A model generated the notes under the pieces. The model made no database searches and had not been told where the DNA came from. It worked only from the letters and a program-made list of their open reading frames with translations. DNA of 64,000 nucleotides, taken from Trichostrongylus colubriformis (lineage: Eukaryota > Nematoda > Chromadorea > Rhabditida > Trichostrongylidae). The stretch is from positions 29,217,274-29,281,273 of the forward strand of contig OZ022257.1 in the NCBI GenBank assembly GCA_963978905.1, in the 5' to 3' direction. How positions within the stretch are numbered: the stretch's first letter is position 1; every line of letters begins with the position of its first letter. Below are positions 1 through 12,500 of the stretch, one piece after another. Made by a program: the position numbers and the translations under genes.

Positions 1-1308
1 GAGGTCGCATGTACCTGTCAAAGCGGGAGGATATGTGATTCATTGTAGTCAACCACTAATGGTGTTCTTTAGCCGAGGCATCACCGTCACTACTTAATAA
101 CCATGACCGCTCAAACATGGCGCCTCATAAAGTAGGTAGTTTCCTGAGGATATGTTCTTGATTTTAACTACGCGTCTCAAGTGAAACTGTCTTCGGAATT
201 CAAGTGGCCTGTTGGGCAAGTGCCATGTCTGAAGTGATGCGCGTCCGCAGCAAGGTTTCAGTATGCGCTTTCTTTTTTCTTTTTCTTTTCTTTTTTCTTT
301 TTTTTTTTTTTTTTTTTTTTGAGGGTGATCACTCTTGATATCACCATCTTTATCTTTCGTGATGCTCTGCCACACTGAAGCTCGACACCCGATCGTGGGT
401 GTGTGCGACCTAGCGTGAGTGGAAGAAGAGCCCAATTGACAGCTCATTGCGGCTCGAAAGCAAACTGTGAGGCTGCCGATTTCTGCGGTTACCCTTTTGC
501 TCAAACATACTAACGGGTAAAGCGAGTGTTGACACTTTTTTGCCGCCTTTTTGGTTGCTTCCAAGAGTGCTCCGTTGGGGATTGAAATGGCCTCTTGAAA
601 ACATTACAATGAGGCACGATTTTATACTGTCGAGAAGGCGCAGTGCAGAGGCAAAGAAACACCCAGATCATTTACGGAAATTCATAGTCGTCTTTGAAAT
701 TTTTCACCCCTGACTAAGGTGACGGAGATCTCAGAACTCTTCTGTTACCCTGCTTATAATGTTATGTTATGTTATGTTTATTACGCTGCTGAAGGCAAAA
801 CGTAGAACAAACATGAAAATAACCAGAAAACCAAACAAATTGATTAAGCATAAACATAATCTTTGGAACCAAAAACACAATCTAAGTAAACAGTAATACA
901 GTTAGAATTCATGCATTACGCATTAAGGCCATTACAACAAGTAATTAATAATTATGTGAAATAGGTGCGTAGGAGCTTTCCTACAAACTTTTTATTCGCC
1001 ACAACAAAGGTAAATAAAGGTGAGTGCGATCACTACCGCACTCATGACTTGAGAGGGAAGGATTCACTTCAAAAAGAGGTGATGTGGGTGGGAAAGTGAC
1101 TGATTCCCAAGCTTTCTAATCTATGACTTTCGGAGTAGAGTACATGTACCATCCAGCTGGTGGAGGGAAGTTCTGCGTAATAATGATCAAGATATAGAGG
1201 GAGTGAGATTAAGAGGCTCCTAGCTAAAAGTTGAACAAATTTTAGGGATAAAGTGCCAGTCGTGTTGAAATTACTTGGTCACCTAATTTTATTCTGTGTT
1301 GACTGTAG
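1..1308. other. No exon recognised; probable intron or upstream sequence of the DEPDC1-family gene
   Basis: I see no convincing exon here on either strand. A pyrimidine-rich tract (CTTT/TTTT, about 265-320) is the only notable low-complexity feature, plus a short GTTAT-type repeat at about 760-780. The stretch ends with the splice acceptor at 1308, so most of it is probably an intron of the plus-strand gene that continues off the left edge. Confidence 0.5.
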
Positions 1309-3328
1309 ATTCCTCACTATGTTTCCACCACCTCCACGACGAGTTCAAGCCGATCATCTTGTGCAATAAACTATGGTATTGCATCCACCATCAAGAGAGA
1401 TGAAATCAGTGATGAAGGACAACTTCTGATGACAGATGGAGATGATCCAATGTGGGCTGTATTCGAGATTTATCATTCTTTGTTTGGTTTTACATTGCAC
1501 ATGTATGTATCCTTCAGCAGGTATTTTTTTTAGATATGCTGATTTTGTGTCAGCTCATCCAACCGTGAGGGAATTTGGTCAAGGACGACTCAATACTTAT
1601 CTATGTCAGTGGACATCATCCGTATACATACTTACTTTGGTCTGATTCACATGGCTCATAATTGTTTTAGTGGACGGTCTGCCTGAATATGAAGAGATAC
1701 TTAATCTTCCCGGACTGAAAGAGAGCCCTGATCTTATGAAAAGGCTTGATGAACTGTGTTTGAAACCTCGATCAAGCATCATAGCAACCTGTGGAACATC
1801 TTCAGGTTTCTTGATCTCATGCTTGGGAAGTGGTCGGTCCATAATTAACATTTTAGAATCAGTGAGACTCCCTGATTTGAGTGGTATTTCCAACAGTCCC
1901 TCAGGGTTTGGATCTCGTTCTTCACAAACGCCTTCTTGTACCCATATGATGTCAACGCTAGACGAAGGTTATTTTTTTGGTGGAACGGATGATATTCACC
2001 GATTGACCCTACTTATTTTCAGAGTGTTCACCGAGACCACCAGAATCGCTTTTGGAAGCGTTGTCGCTTGTGCTTCTTTCTCTTCCTCCGTCTCGTCGTC
2101 GTAAACTTCATTACTTAATACGATTCATGAACAAAATTGCCGCAAATCATTGTCTTCAGCTTGATGAGTTGCATTCTAATCGTGAGGAGGTTCGCGCTCC
2201 ATAACATTACTCGGCGTGATGTTTTCGTAGAAAGACATTTCAGGTATTGAGAGGTCTATCCAAATGTATAGTGTCTCTTCAAGGATCTCCTCTTGTCACT
2301 GCAATGCAACGTGCTCAACTTATGACCATTCTCCTTGATTACGAGAAGAAGGTATTCACTGTTCCAAAAGTTCTGTTGTCGGAAGTCGAGGAGGCTATAC
2401 GAGAACGTCAACGTGAGAAGGTTAGTTGATACCAAATATTCATGTACCTTACCATTAGTATCTTTGCGGCGTCTCTGAGCAGAGAGGAAGTCGCTATTTT
2501 GCCAGTCTCTGGAAAGATTGTGACGCTAATGGAGTGCATAAGATGAAATATGGAGGAAAGAAACCATTTGGTGTTATAACTGTCCTTCGTCGCTGGCCTA
2601 CTGCCTGGAGCAGACTACGAATGTCTTCCTGTGCCGTAGGTCAAGCAAGAGCAGTGAGTCTTTCGTGACATTGGCCGACATGCACTGAATTCCCTTTTCT
2701 TGGTAAATTTGGTTCATCGTAATAGCTGGTCGGGGTTTGGTAACTCTTTCCTTCCCATTATGCGAAATGGCAGTGCACTCTGATGAACTACGGAGAACTT
2801 GATCAAAGTTATATATGATGATGCTGCACAGTGACAATGAGAAAGAAGTCAGACAGCTGCACAGTGACAGTGTGATAGCTCCCAAAAAAAAAAAAGTCTT
2901 GTCATCTCTCTCGTGGAATGAAGTCAAATGGGAAACATATTTGGAAGCTTGCAAAAAATTGAAAAATCGCTTGTAACAGCGATACGGCAGAATTACAAGT
3001 CATAAGGTGCAGAGCTCAGAAATACACACAGTTAGTAGGTTTTAGTACAACAGGAGTAATTTAAATACTTGGAGGTTATGCCAACAGAACAAGCTGTGGT
3101 CAAGAAGCCCATCGCCAAAACAAATGACGTGCAGTTCTGCAACTCCATCAGGGTAAAATTTCACAGTTTCGTTTTATTGATAATATCTTGGGTTTTCACA
3201 CTGTTCTTAAGACGCGCGAGTATGAAGAACGAAATCAACGTTTGGATCAAAATCTTCTCGAACTGCTCGATCAGATTTGTTGTGATGAGAATTTGTCTGT
3301 GGTGGAAAAACGGAAGCGATTAAGGAAG
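1309..3328 (+). CDS. DEPDC1-family protein (LET-99/DEPDC1-like), C-terminal part, 7 exons
   Basis: Phase-consistent exons: 1309-1502, 1534-1604, 1671-1967, 2023-2189, 2244-2420, 3075-3152 and 3212-3328. Exon 4 encodes SLLEALSLVLLSLPPSRRRK followed by LHYLIRFMNKIA, the degenerate RhoGAP-like region of DEPDC1 proteins. Exon 5 (GLSKCIVSLQGSPL, ILLDYEKKVF) matches the position of the family's LVTFLMDNYQ segment. Exons 6-7 give FCNSIRTREYEERNQ and LLELLDQICCDENLSVVEKR, matching the family's conserved C-terminal block (FC-I-x-EEFE ... LLE ... LS-KEK-KKL). The N-terminal DEP domain lies off the left edge. Known DEPDC1 relatives, including C. elegans LET-99, act in cell division and G-protein or Rho signalling; function here is inference. 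Exon 2 has a very short 31-bp upstream intron, and exon 3 has an alternative donor at 1805 with the same phase. The terminal exon after 3328 is unresolved. Confidence 0.78.
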
Positions 3329-5039
3329 GTGAGTCTTTCGAGCTCTACAGACACTTTTGACGATCGTTATCATTTGCTTTGTGGAGTCGTGTTTTGTTTA
3401 TATAGCAGAAGGCCTTGTGGTCGTGCTGTACGAACTGCACGTATTCTTTTCTGAACTATTAGGAACATTCCTGATCTTGTGCATCAAAATCGTTCAAAAA
3501 AATAGCACAATTGGAGGTGACATTAGGGGAAGTGAAGTGAGAATTGGTGAAGCGTGTTCACCGCGAATGGAATTGGAGTTTTGAAGAGATTATTTGTCGA
3601 GGAATTGGCGTTGAATACAAATGCCTTCGGTCTTCACGGCGGCTCTGTTCAGCTGCATTTCGGATTCCGAGTGATAGGAGTGATGCGACATTCATGGTGA
3701 TTGGGTTGCTTACAAGGGAAGGATGATAGGTTGAAGTGGCTTTTTGAAATGAGGTTCACAGTAGTGATATAGCTTAAGATGCTACATATTTACCAATCTG
3801 CATTCCATATCTGCTGTGCGTCTCTACGAGTAGAGGTAAAAGTGTTAAGAGGAGCAACTCACCATAGATACGATGGGCAAGCATAGCTCCCGTCGCGCAT
3901 AGCGCATAGCATAGCGATAGCAAATTGGTTAGTTACTCGGACTCAAGATCAAAGGTTACCAGTTCGTTTCTTGCTGGTGCACTTTTTTGCATTCTGTCGG
4001 AAATGCTCCTATACATTGTAAACAGAGATTTCAATTGTGGCGTCATAAAGCCAAGAATCAACAGAGTTGAATACAACATCATAACCATTCTGGTAGTGCA
4101 ACGAAAATGATTTTTTCCGACTCAAAATTAAATACTAATCTCAACTCAATCCTATCACCTCTCATTTTGATGAGGTCGAAGAAGTGGTCTTCGGAGAACT
4201 TCTGATTTGGCTATAGGCTTGCATCCGCGACTAATTCTACCCATAAAGCATAAACATGGCACTCACTTGCCGCGAAGCAGCCTGGCGCCACACCACAGGC
4301 GTTGGCGCCAAAAGGGGTGGGCCAGCAAAGCTGCTCAAAGCTTCCATGGAGGGGGGGGGGGGAGGTTGACTTCCCAGAAAGAGATAGCACATCCTCTCCA
4401 CATCTAAGCGCCTGGCGTTCGCGCTGCAATAATTTGAAGATTCATTCCAGTTGGAGCGGCGTCAGGCGGTCTCATGTTCCAGGTGATGCTTTTGCGTCAA
4501 GTGGTGTCAAGTATAAGTTTATAGCCAAATCATGATTCAATCGGAAATCCACTCTCCCACTCCATCAAGATTCGAGAGATGGTGTGATTGCTCGGGGTGA
4601 AGATAACGCCAAAAATCATTAACTAAGGATTTTTGGTAAGCTGCTTCTCATCCCACCTTCGCGCTGCAAAAGTCTTCTTGATTTCCATCACTCGGCTCTA
4701 CATTGCCATATCTGTTGTAACGTAATATAAAGGCAGTAAAAGAAAAACTGGAAATGTATATGATAAAACATTCAGAATAGACTCATTTTTTGAGGAACGC
4801 TCTTTCAAAGATAGATCAAACAATGCAGATCTCTGTTTACAGCTCTTGTTTTCAATGCTTCTGCCACGAGGTTTTTAGGTGGAATTTTATTACGGCCAAC
4901 GTTTGGACCTTTCCGTCGTTCTCGAAGGTCTAAACATGGCTAGCACCCGCAAAACCCAAAAGCCTGAAAGTTGACTCACCATGGATTCCACCGCTAGAAT
5001 GCCGCAACGCTACATTCGGTTAGTACATCAGTAGCGATT
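3329..5039. other. 3' end of the DEPDC1-family gene and non-coding flank
   Basis: The DEPDC1-family gene should end shortly after 3328. The plus-strand stretch 3463-3506 reads RNIPDLVHQNRSKK then stop, which resembles the family's F-x-K-YPEVY tail, but the splice phase does not fit. Beyond that I see a G homopolymer (about 4350-4362) and no supported gene. Confidence 0.4.
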
Positions 5040-6320
5040 GGATGTCACTTTTTGTCCTTTTGTGGAGATGCACATTCGCTTATCCCAGTGACGAGGTCAC
5101 TTGTTATTGACACGCTCATTTCTAAAATCATTTTGGGATTTCTGGCTGAAATTCAGAATGCTTCCAGCGCTTTCTTGGAGGAAATCTTTGCTTCGTGGGC
5201 CAGCATTTCTTGATATCAAAATCAATGCCATTACGCCATTCTAATAGGTGTCCTCAGCAGTATCAACACATTACTGCGCTGTTTCCCAACTAGATGTTCT
5301 TTGATTCGCACTTTTAGAGCTCTCCCTGTTTCCCCTATGTATGTTGAATTACAAGTTCTACATTCTGTCTGATGAATTACGCCTGATAGGGCGCAATCCC
5401 CAACTTTACCATGAGAACATGTAACACAATTCTCCGGCGAGCACACTATATCGTAGTTTGTTCCTCACAAGTTGCCGTTTGATGTTATCATTTGGGATGT
5501 TGACCAGCACAACATCGTTATGCAACTGTGCTCGAACAATACACCGTTGTATTGCAGAATATACTTTGTTAGAGATGAATGGGATACAGAAGGGAATTCT
5601 GTTTTGGCGCGATGTGTTTCTGCTGTCAACGTGGCGTCTTTCGATCGAAGTGGAACCGCATAGCCATTTTCAGCAGCTAAATTCGAAGCTAATCAAGTGA
5701 TTCCTCGCGTTCAGCTACGTTACTGCACATATGCGTTGCTGTTCTGTACATATTCTAATAACAGCACGTTTCACAGCAGACGGGTGTGCAGACGTGGCAT
5801 GGATCAGGATGTTCCTCGAGCTTCTTTTGCGGTACCACTTTACGTGCAACATGCCGCTGGACACCTTTATTTGCGTAATAGGGTATGAAAGCCAACCATT
5901 CACCGGCACCTCTCTTGTAAGCCTGATGTACGCTGACTGCTCCTTCATTATGCGGAAACACTCGTCCATTTCGGACTCTGTTGAGGTTATACCAAAGCAG
6001 TCATCTATATACTTGCAGTACATCAGTCGTAAGCGTTCCAGTACTAGTTGTTCAATTGTGCTCATGAAGCAGATCGCAAGTACTGGTGCGAAACGTTGAC
6101 CCATGGCCAAACCTCTAAGTCGAGAATTATATGTGCCTGACCATTTGAAGATATTACACTCTAAGAATCCCTTGGTAAAAGTCATGATGTGTGCTTTGCC
6201 AAGTCCAAAAGTATCAGTGACGTCTGCATGCCTATCCAGCATTTGGAACAGAGCCTGTAGGGTTTGATCATTTTGGACGTTGGTGCAAAGCGAGGTGACG
6301 TCGAATGACTCCATTACACG
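5040..6320 (-). mobile_element. Penelope-like retroelement, 5'-truncated and frameshifted (RT plus GIY-YIG endonuclease)
   Basis: The reverse-transcriptase part reads minus from 6314 to 5715. FDVTSLCTNV is the motif with the first catalytic Asp, RLRGLAMGQRFAPVLA is the next conserved block, and CKYIDDCFGI carries the catalytic YxDD. A connector continues in another frame (about 5690-5480). At 5446-5231 a cysteine-rich stretch (CVTCSHG, CRTCNSTYIGETGRALKVRI) is the GIY-YIG endonuclease typical of Penelope-like elements. The tail continues in a third frame to about 5040 (AKISSKKALEAF, then a stop). At least two frame changes and missing upstream RT sequence mean this copy is dead. The combination of this RT type with C-terminal GIY-YIG is diagnostic of the Penelope order. 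Confidence 0.88.
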
Positions 6321-6860
6321 AGCTCATTGTTTTCATTGTAAATCCATCTTCAGGGTTTGGTGTTTACTGTTTCGACAATCTTTGTAGCTGTTCATATCAG
6401 CAAAACCATTTCAGTTCAAAAAAACGTATCCTGTTGTCTACTCACAAAGGTTTCCATCGCCAGAGTTAACGCAGTCGAGAAAGAAAGAGAAGGACGGCAG
6501 CTTGTTCTCAAGGTTTTTCGGACGCTAGTTTATCTATTGTCGAGATTTAGTAGAATCATTCCTTATTCTTATCAGAGCCTTACCTGGTGCCTATTGCTCT
6601 TATTCATTTCACCTCTTTCACTTGCCGGCTTACTCTTTGACATGTTGCTCACGTGATTGTGCATTGCCTGTTCGTGATTTTGATTTTCTGATAAAAGGTT
6701 TATCTGGGGACATTTCATCCGTTTTATGCACTAATTATTACGTAAACGCAGCTGCATTATGGATTTCAAATAGTTTTCAATCTCTGTATTGCTAATGTAG
6801 TCTATTTTGTGATAATAGTTGTCCATAATGATAAAGTAATAACATTAGCGAGTAATAACA
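6321..6860. other. No gene recognised
   Basis: AT-rich sequence between the Penelope relic and the satellite-bearing element. I see no exon, RNA gene or repeat boundary in it. Confidence 0.4.
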
Positions 6861-8370
6861 TCCTACTTTATATAATCGGCTAAGTGTGTCTGTTGGTGTG
6901 TGTCTGTTTGACCATAAATTCATAGCTCGCGTCGCAGCAAAGATGGGATCCTGAATTTTGGATATGATATAGGGGATGGTAAGTGGACCCCAGCGGTGGT
7001 GGACCGAAAGTGATAGCAGCTGATAAGGGCCGATAAGGAGCCTCGGCAGGCTAATGTCGCCGAATCCGTTTTGCCTTTCGGGTCGATCTTAGAGCGCCCA
7101 CACTCATAGGTGTTTAGAGGGTGGGATGGGTACATCAATGATGGGTGATTCAAACTGATAACGCTTGATAAGATTCGATAAGGAGCGTCAAACGACAAAT
7201 GTGGCCAGACCCGTTTTCCCATTCGGGTTGATCTTAGAGCGCCGACACTCATAGGTGTTGTGAGGGGTGGGACGGGCACATCAATGGTGAGTGATCCAAA
7301 CTGATAACGGTTGATGAGATTCGATAAAGAGTATCAAAAGACAAATGCGGCCAGACGCGTTTCCCCACACGGGTTGATCCTAGAGCACCGACACTCATAG
7401 ATGTTTTAGGGGTGGGACGGGTACATCAATGGTGGGTGATCCAAACTGGTAACGCTTGATAAGATTCGATAAGGAGCGGCAAACGACAAATGTGGCCAAA
7501 CCCGTTTCCCCATTCGAGTTGATCCTAGAGCGCCGACACTCATAGGTGTTGTGAGGGGTGGGACGGGCACATCAATGGTGAGTGATCCAAACTGATAACG
7601 GTTGATGAGATTCGATAAAGACTATCAAAAGACAAACGCGGCCAGACCCGTTTCTCCACTCGGGTTGATCCTAGAGCGCCGACACTCATAGGTGTTGTGA
7701 GGGGTGGGACGGGCACATCACTTGTGAGTGATTCAAGCTGATAACGGTTGATGAGATTCGATAAAGAATGTGAAAAGGCTAATGTCGTCAGATCCGTTTT
7801 GCTCTTCTGGCTAACAATGGAATATTCACACTCACAGGTATTACAGGGTACGAGAACCTCATTGGTGACTTTTCGAAACTGATAACGGCTTACAGGGGCT
7901 GATAAGACCCATCAGGAGCTGAGAAAGGGATGAAATCCGGTACATCGCTTACTACTACCGTACGATTGCTATAGTGGAGCGTCTCATGCTCAGTGCCATT
8001 GGGTGAACATATTTTGTGTTCTGATATCTGCTGCCGATGTATCGACCGCTAAATTACCTAGCATTCCAAATTATGATGCATGTCTTTTGATACTGCGTTC
8101 TACATGGAGGATCAGGACACCATCTCGATTTGTGATGGAAAGCAAGCGATTCAACCTCTCATGCGGTGCCAGCATTAATACTGGCTATCGACCGCTAGAC
8201 TATGTGAAATTCGGAATAGTGGTGAATGTTTACAAAAACGATAAGCATCGATAACTGGCATATGGATCTACCACCAATATATAGAAAACAGATGTTCAGC
8301 AAATGAACAAATTGCTACTAATTGATGCAGGTCGATCCCTAAACTATCTAAACTCTCAATAGTGACCACT
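6861..8370 (+). mobile_element. Helitron-like non-autonomous element with internal 146-bp tandem repeats, copy 1
   Basis: The left end TCCTACTTTATATAATCGGC is shared (with small changes) by copies at 13734 and, inverted, at 58181. It follows an A and begins with TC, as Helitron 5' ends do. A TG-rich stretch and a conserved block (CTCGCGTCGCAGCAAAG) come next, then about six degenerate units of 145-147 bp, each with CGATAAGGAG and CACTCATAGGTGTT motifs. The unique right part (about 7880-8370, with ATCGACCGCTAGACTATGTG) aligns with 16680-17180 of copy 2. No transposase is present. I did not find a CTRR terminus, so the Helitron label is tentative. Confidence 0.6.
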
Positions 8371-9151
8371 TTAGAGCCGAAGGGTTAAAGATTAGTGGAA
8401 TCGATATCGATTGTTGGGTGACGAATGATCCCAAGCGATGCGTCAGCTGCTGTGAAGAAATGCAAAAGCCAAGAGCGTGTTCACGCCGCATCTGCAGCCA
8501 CAAGAGTTCGTACCTGCTGGAGCGGACCCAAACACTATTTTTGTATTGTTTGAAGATGACCTCGAAAGAATGGTTAGTGATCGTTATTTACCCATTTAGA
8601 AACTCAGTAATTCAAGAAACAAAAATTATTCTCATGGACCACGTTGTGTGCAAAACGTTTATGCTTGATGTAGACACAATAAAAACGGTCAAATAATAGT
8701 TTGAAAAGAACCCTGAAAGTAAGTTACAAGACTGTAACACCACATCGTGTCAAACGGTCCCACGCGGAAAGCACAGTGTGACACTACGTGTAACATGGTC
8801 GTCAATGTAAGAGAGCAGCTGGAAGATGATGTTCCAATCATGAAGAAATTCAATGTATCATGTTCTTCAAATATCGAGAAATTTATTTTGATATGGAAAT
8901 TCTATAACGGCAGGATAAAAAACGATATGGGCACCGAATTATCACAATGAAAGAAGGGACAGGAGCTATTGTGGAAATCTTCATATATTATGTCGTACTG
9001 TACTAATTGGGTGCATGGATTATTTGGTTATAAATTGATGAAGCATGAAGCGGTAAAGTTAATCAATATGTAACAGTAGCGCAATAAAACCCACAGCTGT
9101 TAACTTGACACTGAGAAACCGGTAATCAGCATATATACACTTCTATTTGAT
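8371..9151. other. 3' flank of tbc-2, no gene recognised
   Basis: Short plus-strand open frames occur (for example 8418-8696), but they have no recognisable motif and no supporting splice signals. I treat them as chance. Confidence 0.4.
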
Positions 9152-9157
9152 TTTATT
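9152..9157 (-). terminator. Candidate polyadenylation signal of tbc-2
   Basis: AATAAA on the minus strand, about 90 bp downstream of the tbc-2 stop codon at 9245-9247. It is the nearest canonical signal I see; use of this site is inference. Confidence 0.4.
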
Positions 9158-9244
9158 GTAGAATTTTTGTAGAACTCGGATCACACTTTTCACCAGAAGT
9201 CATTCTAGTGAATAAAAGGGAATTGGGAAAGGCAACGTGTGTCA

Positions 9245-9591
9245 TCAATATCGCTGTTTCACATAATCGGAATCCAGTGGTTTAGTAGTAACGAGCCGCT
9301 GATCGCCTGACAGAAAAACGTTGAAAAAATTTGTGATATAAAAGAGGTATGGTAGAATAAACAGAGGAATCACATCAACAAACGTCTGCGCGGCGACAAC
9401 TTGAAGAGCACCCCACAAACACGGCAATTATGAATGTTTTGCCTATAATAAAATACACATTTCAACATGAGATAGCAGAAGCAGCCCTGATGCTAGCAAT
9501 GAAATGTGGTTACCTGCAATTGAGTTAAGTAGAGCGCTCGTTTTGTCTCGATCTGCTTCTGAGGAAAAGGATTCATATCGTTGAAGGCTAC
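9245..9591 (-). CDS. tbc-2: tbc-2 exons 19-20: C-terminal tail
   Basis: Exon 19 (9591-9514) begins VAFNDMNPFP, matching the conserved IAFNDMNPF segment that follows the TBC domain in TBC1D2. Exon 20 (9298-9245) ends DSDYVKQRY and stop. The acceptor at 9299 (GATCAG) was preferred over the upstream GTCAG because only it keeps an open phase. Confidence 0.85.
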
Positions 9592-12500
9592 CTAAAAATC
9601 AAGCAAGACTGACGGACGAGATGAAATTACTTTTCTTGCAAAATGAAGTATACCACATACTTGTGCTAGTATTTTGTAATCAGTGACGAACTGCCGTGGT
9701 CTACTCAAACAGGCGTGAACCATACTGACAGTTTTACTTTGTAGAACTGTCGATTCACACATTTTCAGTATGGCTAACGCAAATCGAAACAAAGACTGAA
9801 ATAAAATTAAAATAGAGCCGAAAAATGAGGCTAGAAAGAGTACATTCCAGTTTTCACGTGGGAGATGCCGCGACAATTTGATCATTGCAATTGTGCGTAA
9901 TCATCGCCATGCCTGACCTGGGCGACACCATCCTCAGTGCAGTAATGGTATTAGCACGACCCTGGTAATTTCGTAATGTCCTTTGATGAAGTGCTTCGAA
10001 GAGGGAGACGCGTTACATCCTAACGAAGACTCTCCCCTTCCTTACATGAAGAAAAGAACATACTAAGTTGAGAAAACGACCATAGCCTGCAAAAGCAATA
10101 TTTGTTGCATGGAGAGGCAAAAAACCCGTGGAATAAGATCTCCTGCTAATCTCTGCGACTACTCTCGTGTCTTGGTGGAACTGGCCTGATTCCCATACTC
10201 GCTCAGAGCACACAGATTAGTGATACGTAGCAATGACAGGCTGTCAATTAACGCCTCGATTGCGAGAGTTTTTCCATGGAAGTTTGCAGCACACATGTAG
10301 CTTTGTTTGGTCCCGTCATGCAAACATGCCATCAGCCAGTTCCTACCCAGTCCTCACTTGCCCGACGTCAACAGACCCATTCCTGAACTTTCCGATTTTC
10401 GGAACCCAAGCGAGGACTCAAATTCGAGCACTCAACGATTTCGGCGCAGGTCCCGCCCCCGGTGGACGGGGCTAGGCTTAGAACGTATGTACTGCGTACA
10501 CGTGGGTTGGCCCTACGCTATCCTGACCTGCCCGACCTTTCCAGGCCCGCTCATAACTTGTTTGTTTAGTGCTCCTTACACTTTGGTCAGTCCCTACCCA
10601 GTCCTTACTTGCACTACCTCAACGAACCCATTCCTGACCTAGACCTCGCGATTTTGGAACACAAGCGAAGCTTAAAGGCACCAGTGAGGGTACGGGAAAA
10701 CTGAGATCTGGGAGTACATGTTCTCTGAAAACGAACCTTCTACTTAAGAGGAGGTCATATGTCACGATAATCGCATTTCAAAAACGCGGCTTGGGGTCTT
10801 ACAACGACCCCGCAGTTCAGCATACCGTTATGCGGTTATGCGGCCGGGGGAGTCGCTGTGGAGGGGCAGGACATCGATCGCGGCCGGCTGGTTCAGACTC
10901 TGGCCTGTATTCAGTCCACTCGTAGTGACACAAAGGAGGCGAGAGAGAATGGAGATTTTTCGGTTCCTACTCCTCGGTTTTTTCGCGGTTTTATGACGTT
11001 CTTTCTCTACTACTACATTGCTGAGCACATCTACTATCATATCCCACAGTCTGCCGAACTTAGCTCTCTGGTGTCTTTAAATTTGCGCAGCCTTTTGAGG
11101 AATGGCGCCTGTTTTTTATAATGCAATCTACATGAGTGATCTAGAAGCCATCTACATTTGCGATAGTTGCAAAGAAAGTAAACCTTTTCGAGTCCGATAA
11201 GGAGCAACTAAGCGTATCGACCACTAGACTATCTGAAATTCTAAATAGTGGCACAGACAACCACTCACAGGCACAGACATACTTGGCGGATTGTATAAGT
11301 TGGATATTTCCTCTCATCAAAAATTCAAACTGTCGCGTCCGCTGTCTGTAACAGATTTTGGGAGTGCCAGAAAATGTTCGATAGTTCGATCCCCACTGTG
11401 CTCATGCCTGACCGCAAATGTAAACAACGTGCAAAATTCATCTTTGGTGTGAGAGTACCCCTATTCTCAGTTCTTTTTGTGTAATTGACGTCTGATCTGT
11501 GTCGGACCTGCCAAAGCGCACAAATGGGATATAGGCGTTTTCCCGCAAAGCGCGTGTGATACTCGTGCTTAGAGGTCAAGTATCCCATAGAGCAAGTTCC
11601 CGGCCTAGTCGAGATTTTGTCCCACGTTGAAAAAATTGTGCGACTACTACTACTACTACCATAGCCAGAGCATAATTAAAAGAGGTCACTAAGCGATGTC
11701 GGTAAATATGAGCTATTTTTGTTTGTGGTGTTCCCCTTGGTGCAGCTCGCGTGGAGGGTTTCCATTGTGCACTAGTTCCCTTGTGCACTAGTTCCATTGT
11801 ATACTAGAGGAGGTGCTAGCTGTTCGTTTTTAAGGGAACCGGAAGGGGTCCGAAACAAGAGGAAGATGCAAAGAAATGAGCATTTTGTAACGAACACTGA
11901 AGTTTAGAAGCGATAATCGGTGAAAAAACCGGATTCGAAAGTGCGACCCTGCGGTGTGTATTCGCATCCCATTCGCATCAATTTCCGAGTTGTCCGCTGT
12001 AGGAGACGGGTCGTGGGCCAACGTTAGTTGTGGCACCTGACTTCCAGCGCAGTGCAGTGGCCACTCCCAACTACAATAGCATTCATGTAAGTACATCTAG
12101 AAACAATGTAAGGGAGAACCAAGGAAGAAACAACTTCATAATAGAAACGTCACCTCTGGCACCATGACAAGGCGTCAAATTGGCGAGTTTGTGCAATGGC
12201 GGCCACTTAAACACGTCCACACTACGTCTGTTCTACAGTAAGCCAAAATTACCCCCTTCCGGTGTCTCTGAGTATAGAAAAGTGACAATATACCCATGTC
12301 CATACCATTGCTTCGAAAATGGGTCAAAATCTCAATCTCGATGGTACTCTGCCTCTAAGGCTAATTCTAGAGCATAGATTCACTGACTAGCTCTGCAGGA
12401 AAACGCTTGGCTCGCGTGCTGGCACGAAGGGTCCAAACATACCAACCACTGAAGACTTGTAAATGGGGTAGGTTTGGTGCGTAGCAACGAAAATTGTTCT

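Noticed and set aside
94..564. 156-codon minus frame with a long Lys run
   Set aside because: The Lys run is a translation of the T-rich tract at 265-320.
10233..10642. Pro-rich plus frames
   Set aside because: They overlap a degenerate direct repeat (CCCATTCCTGA) and show no domain or splice support.
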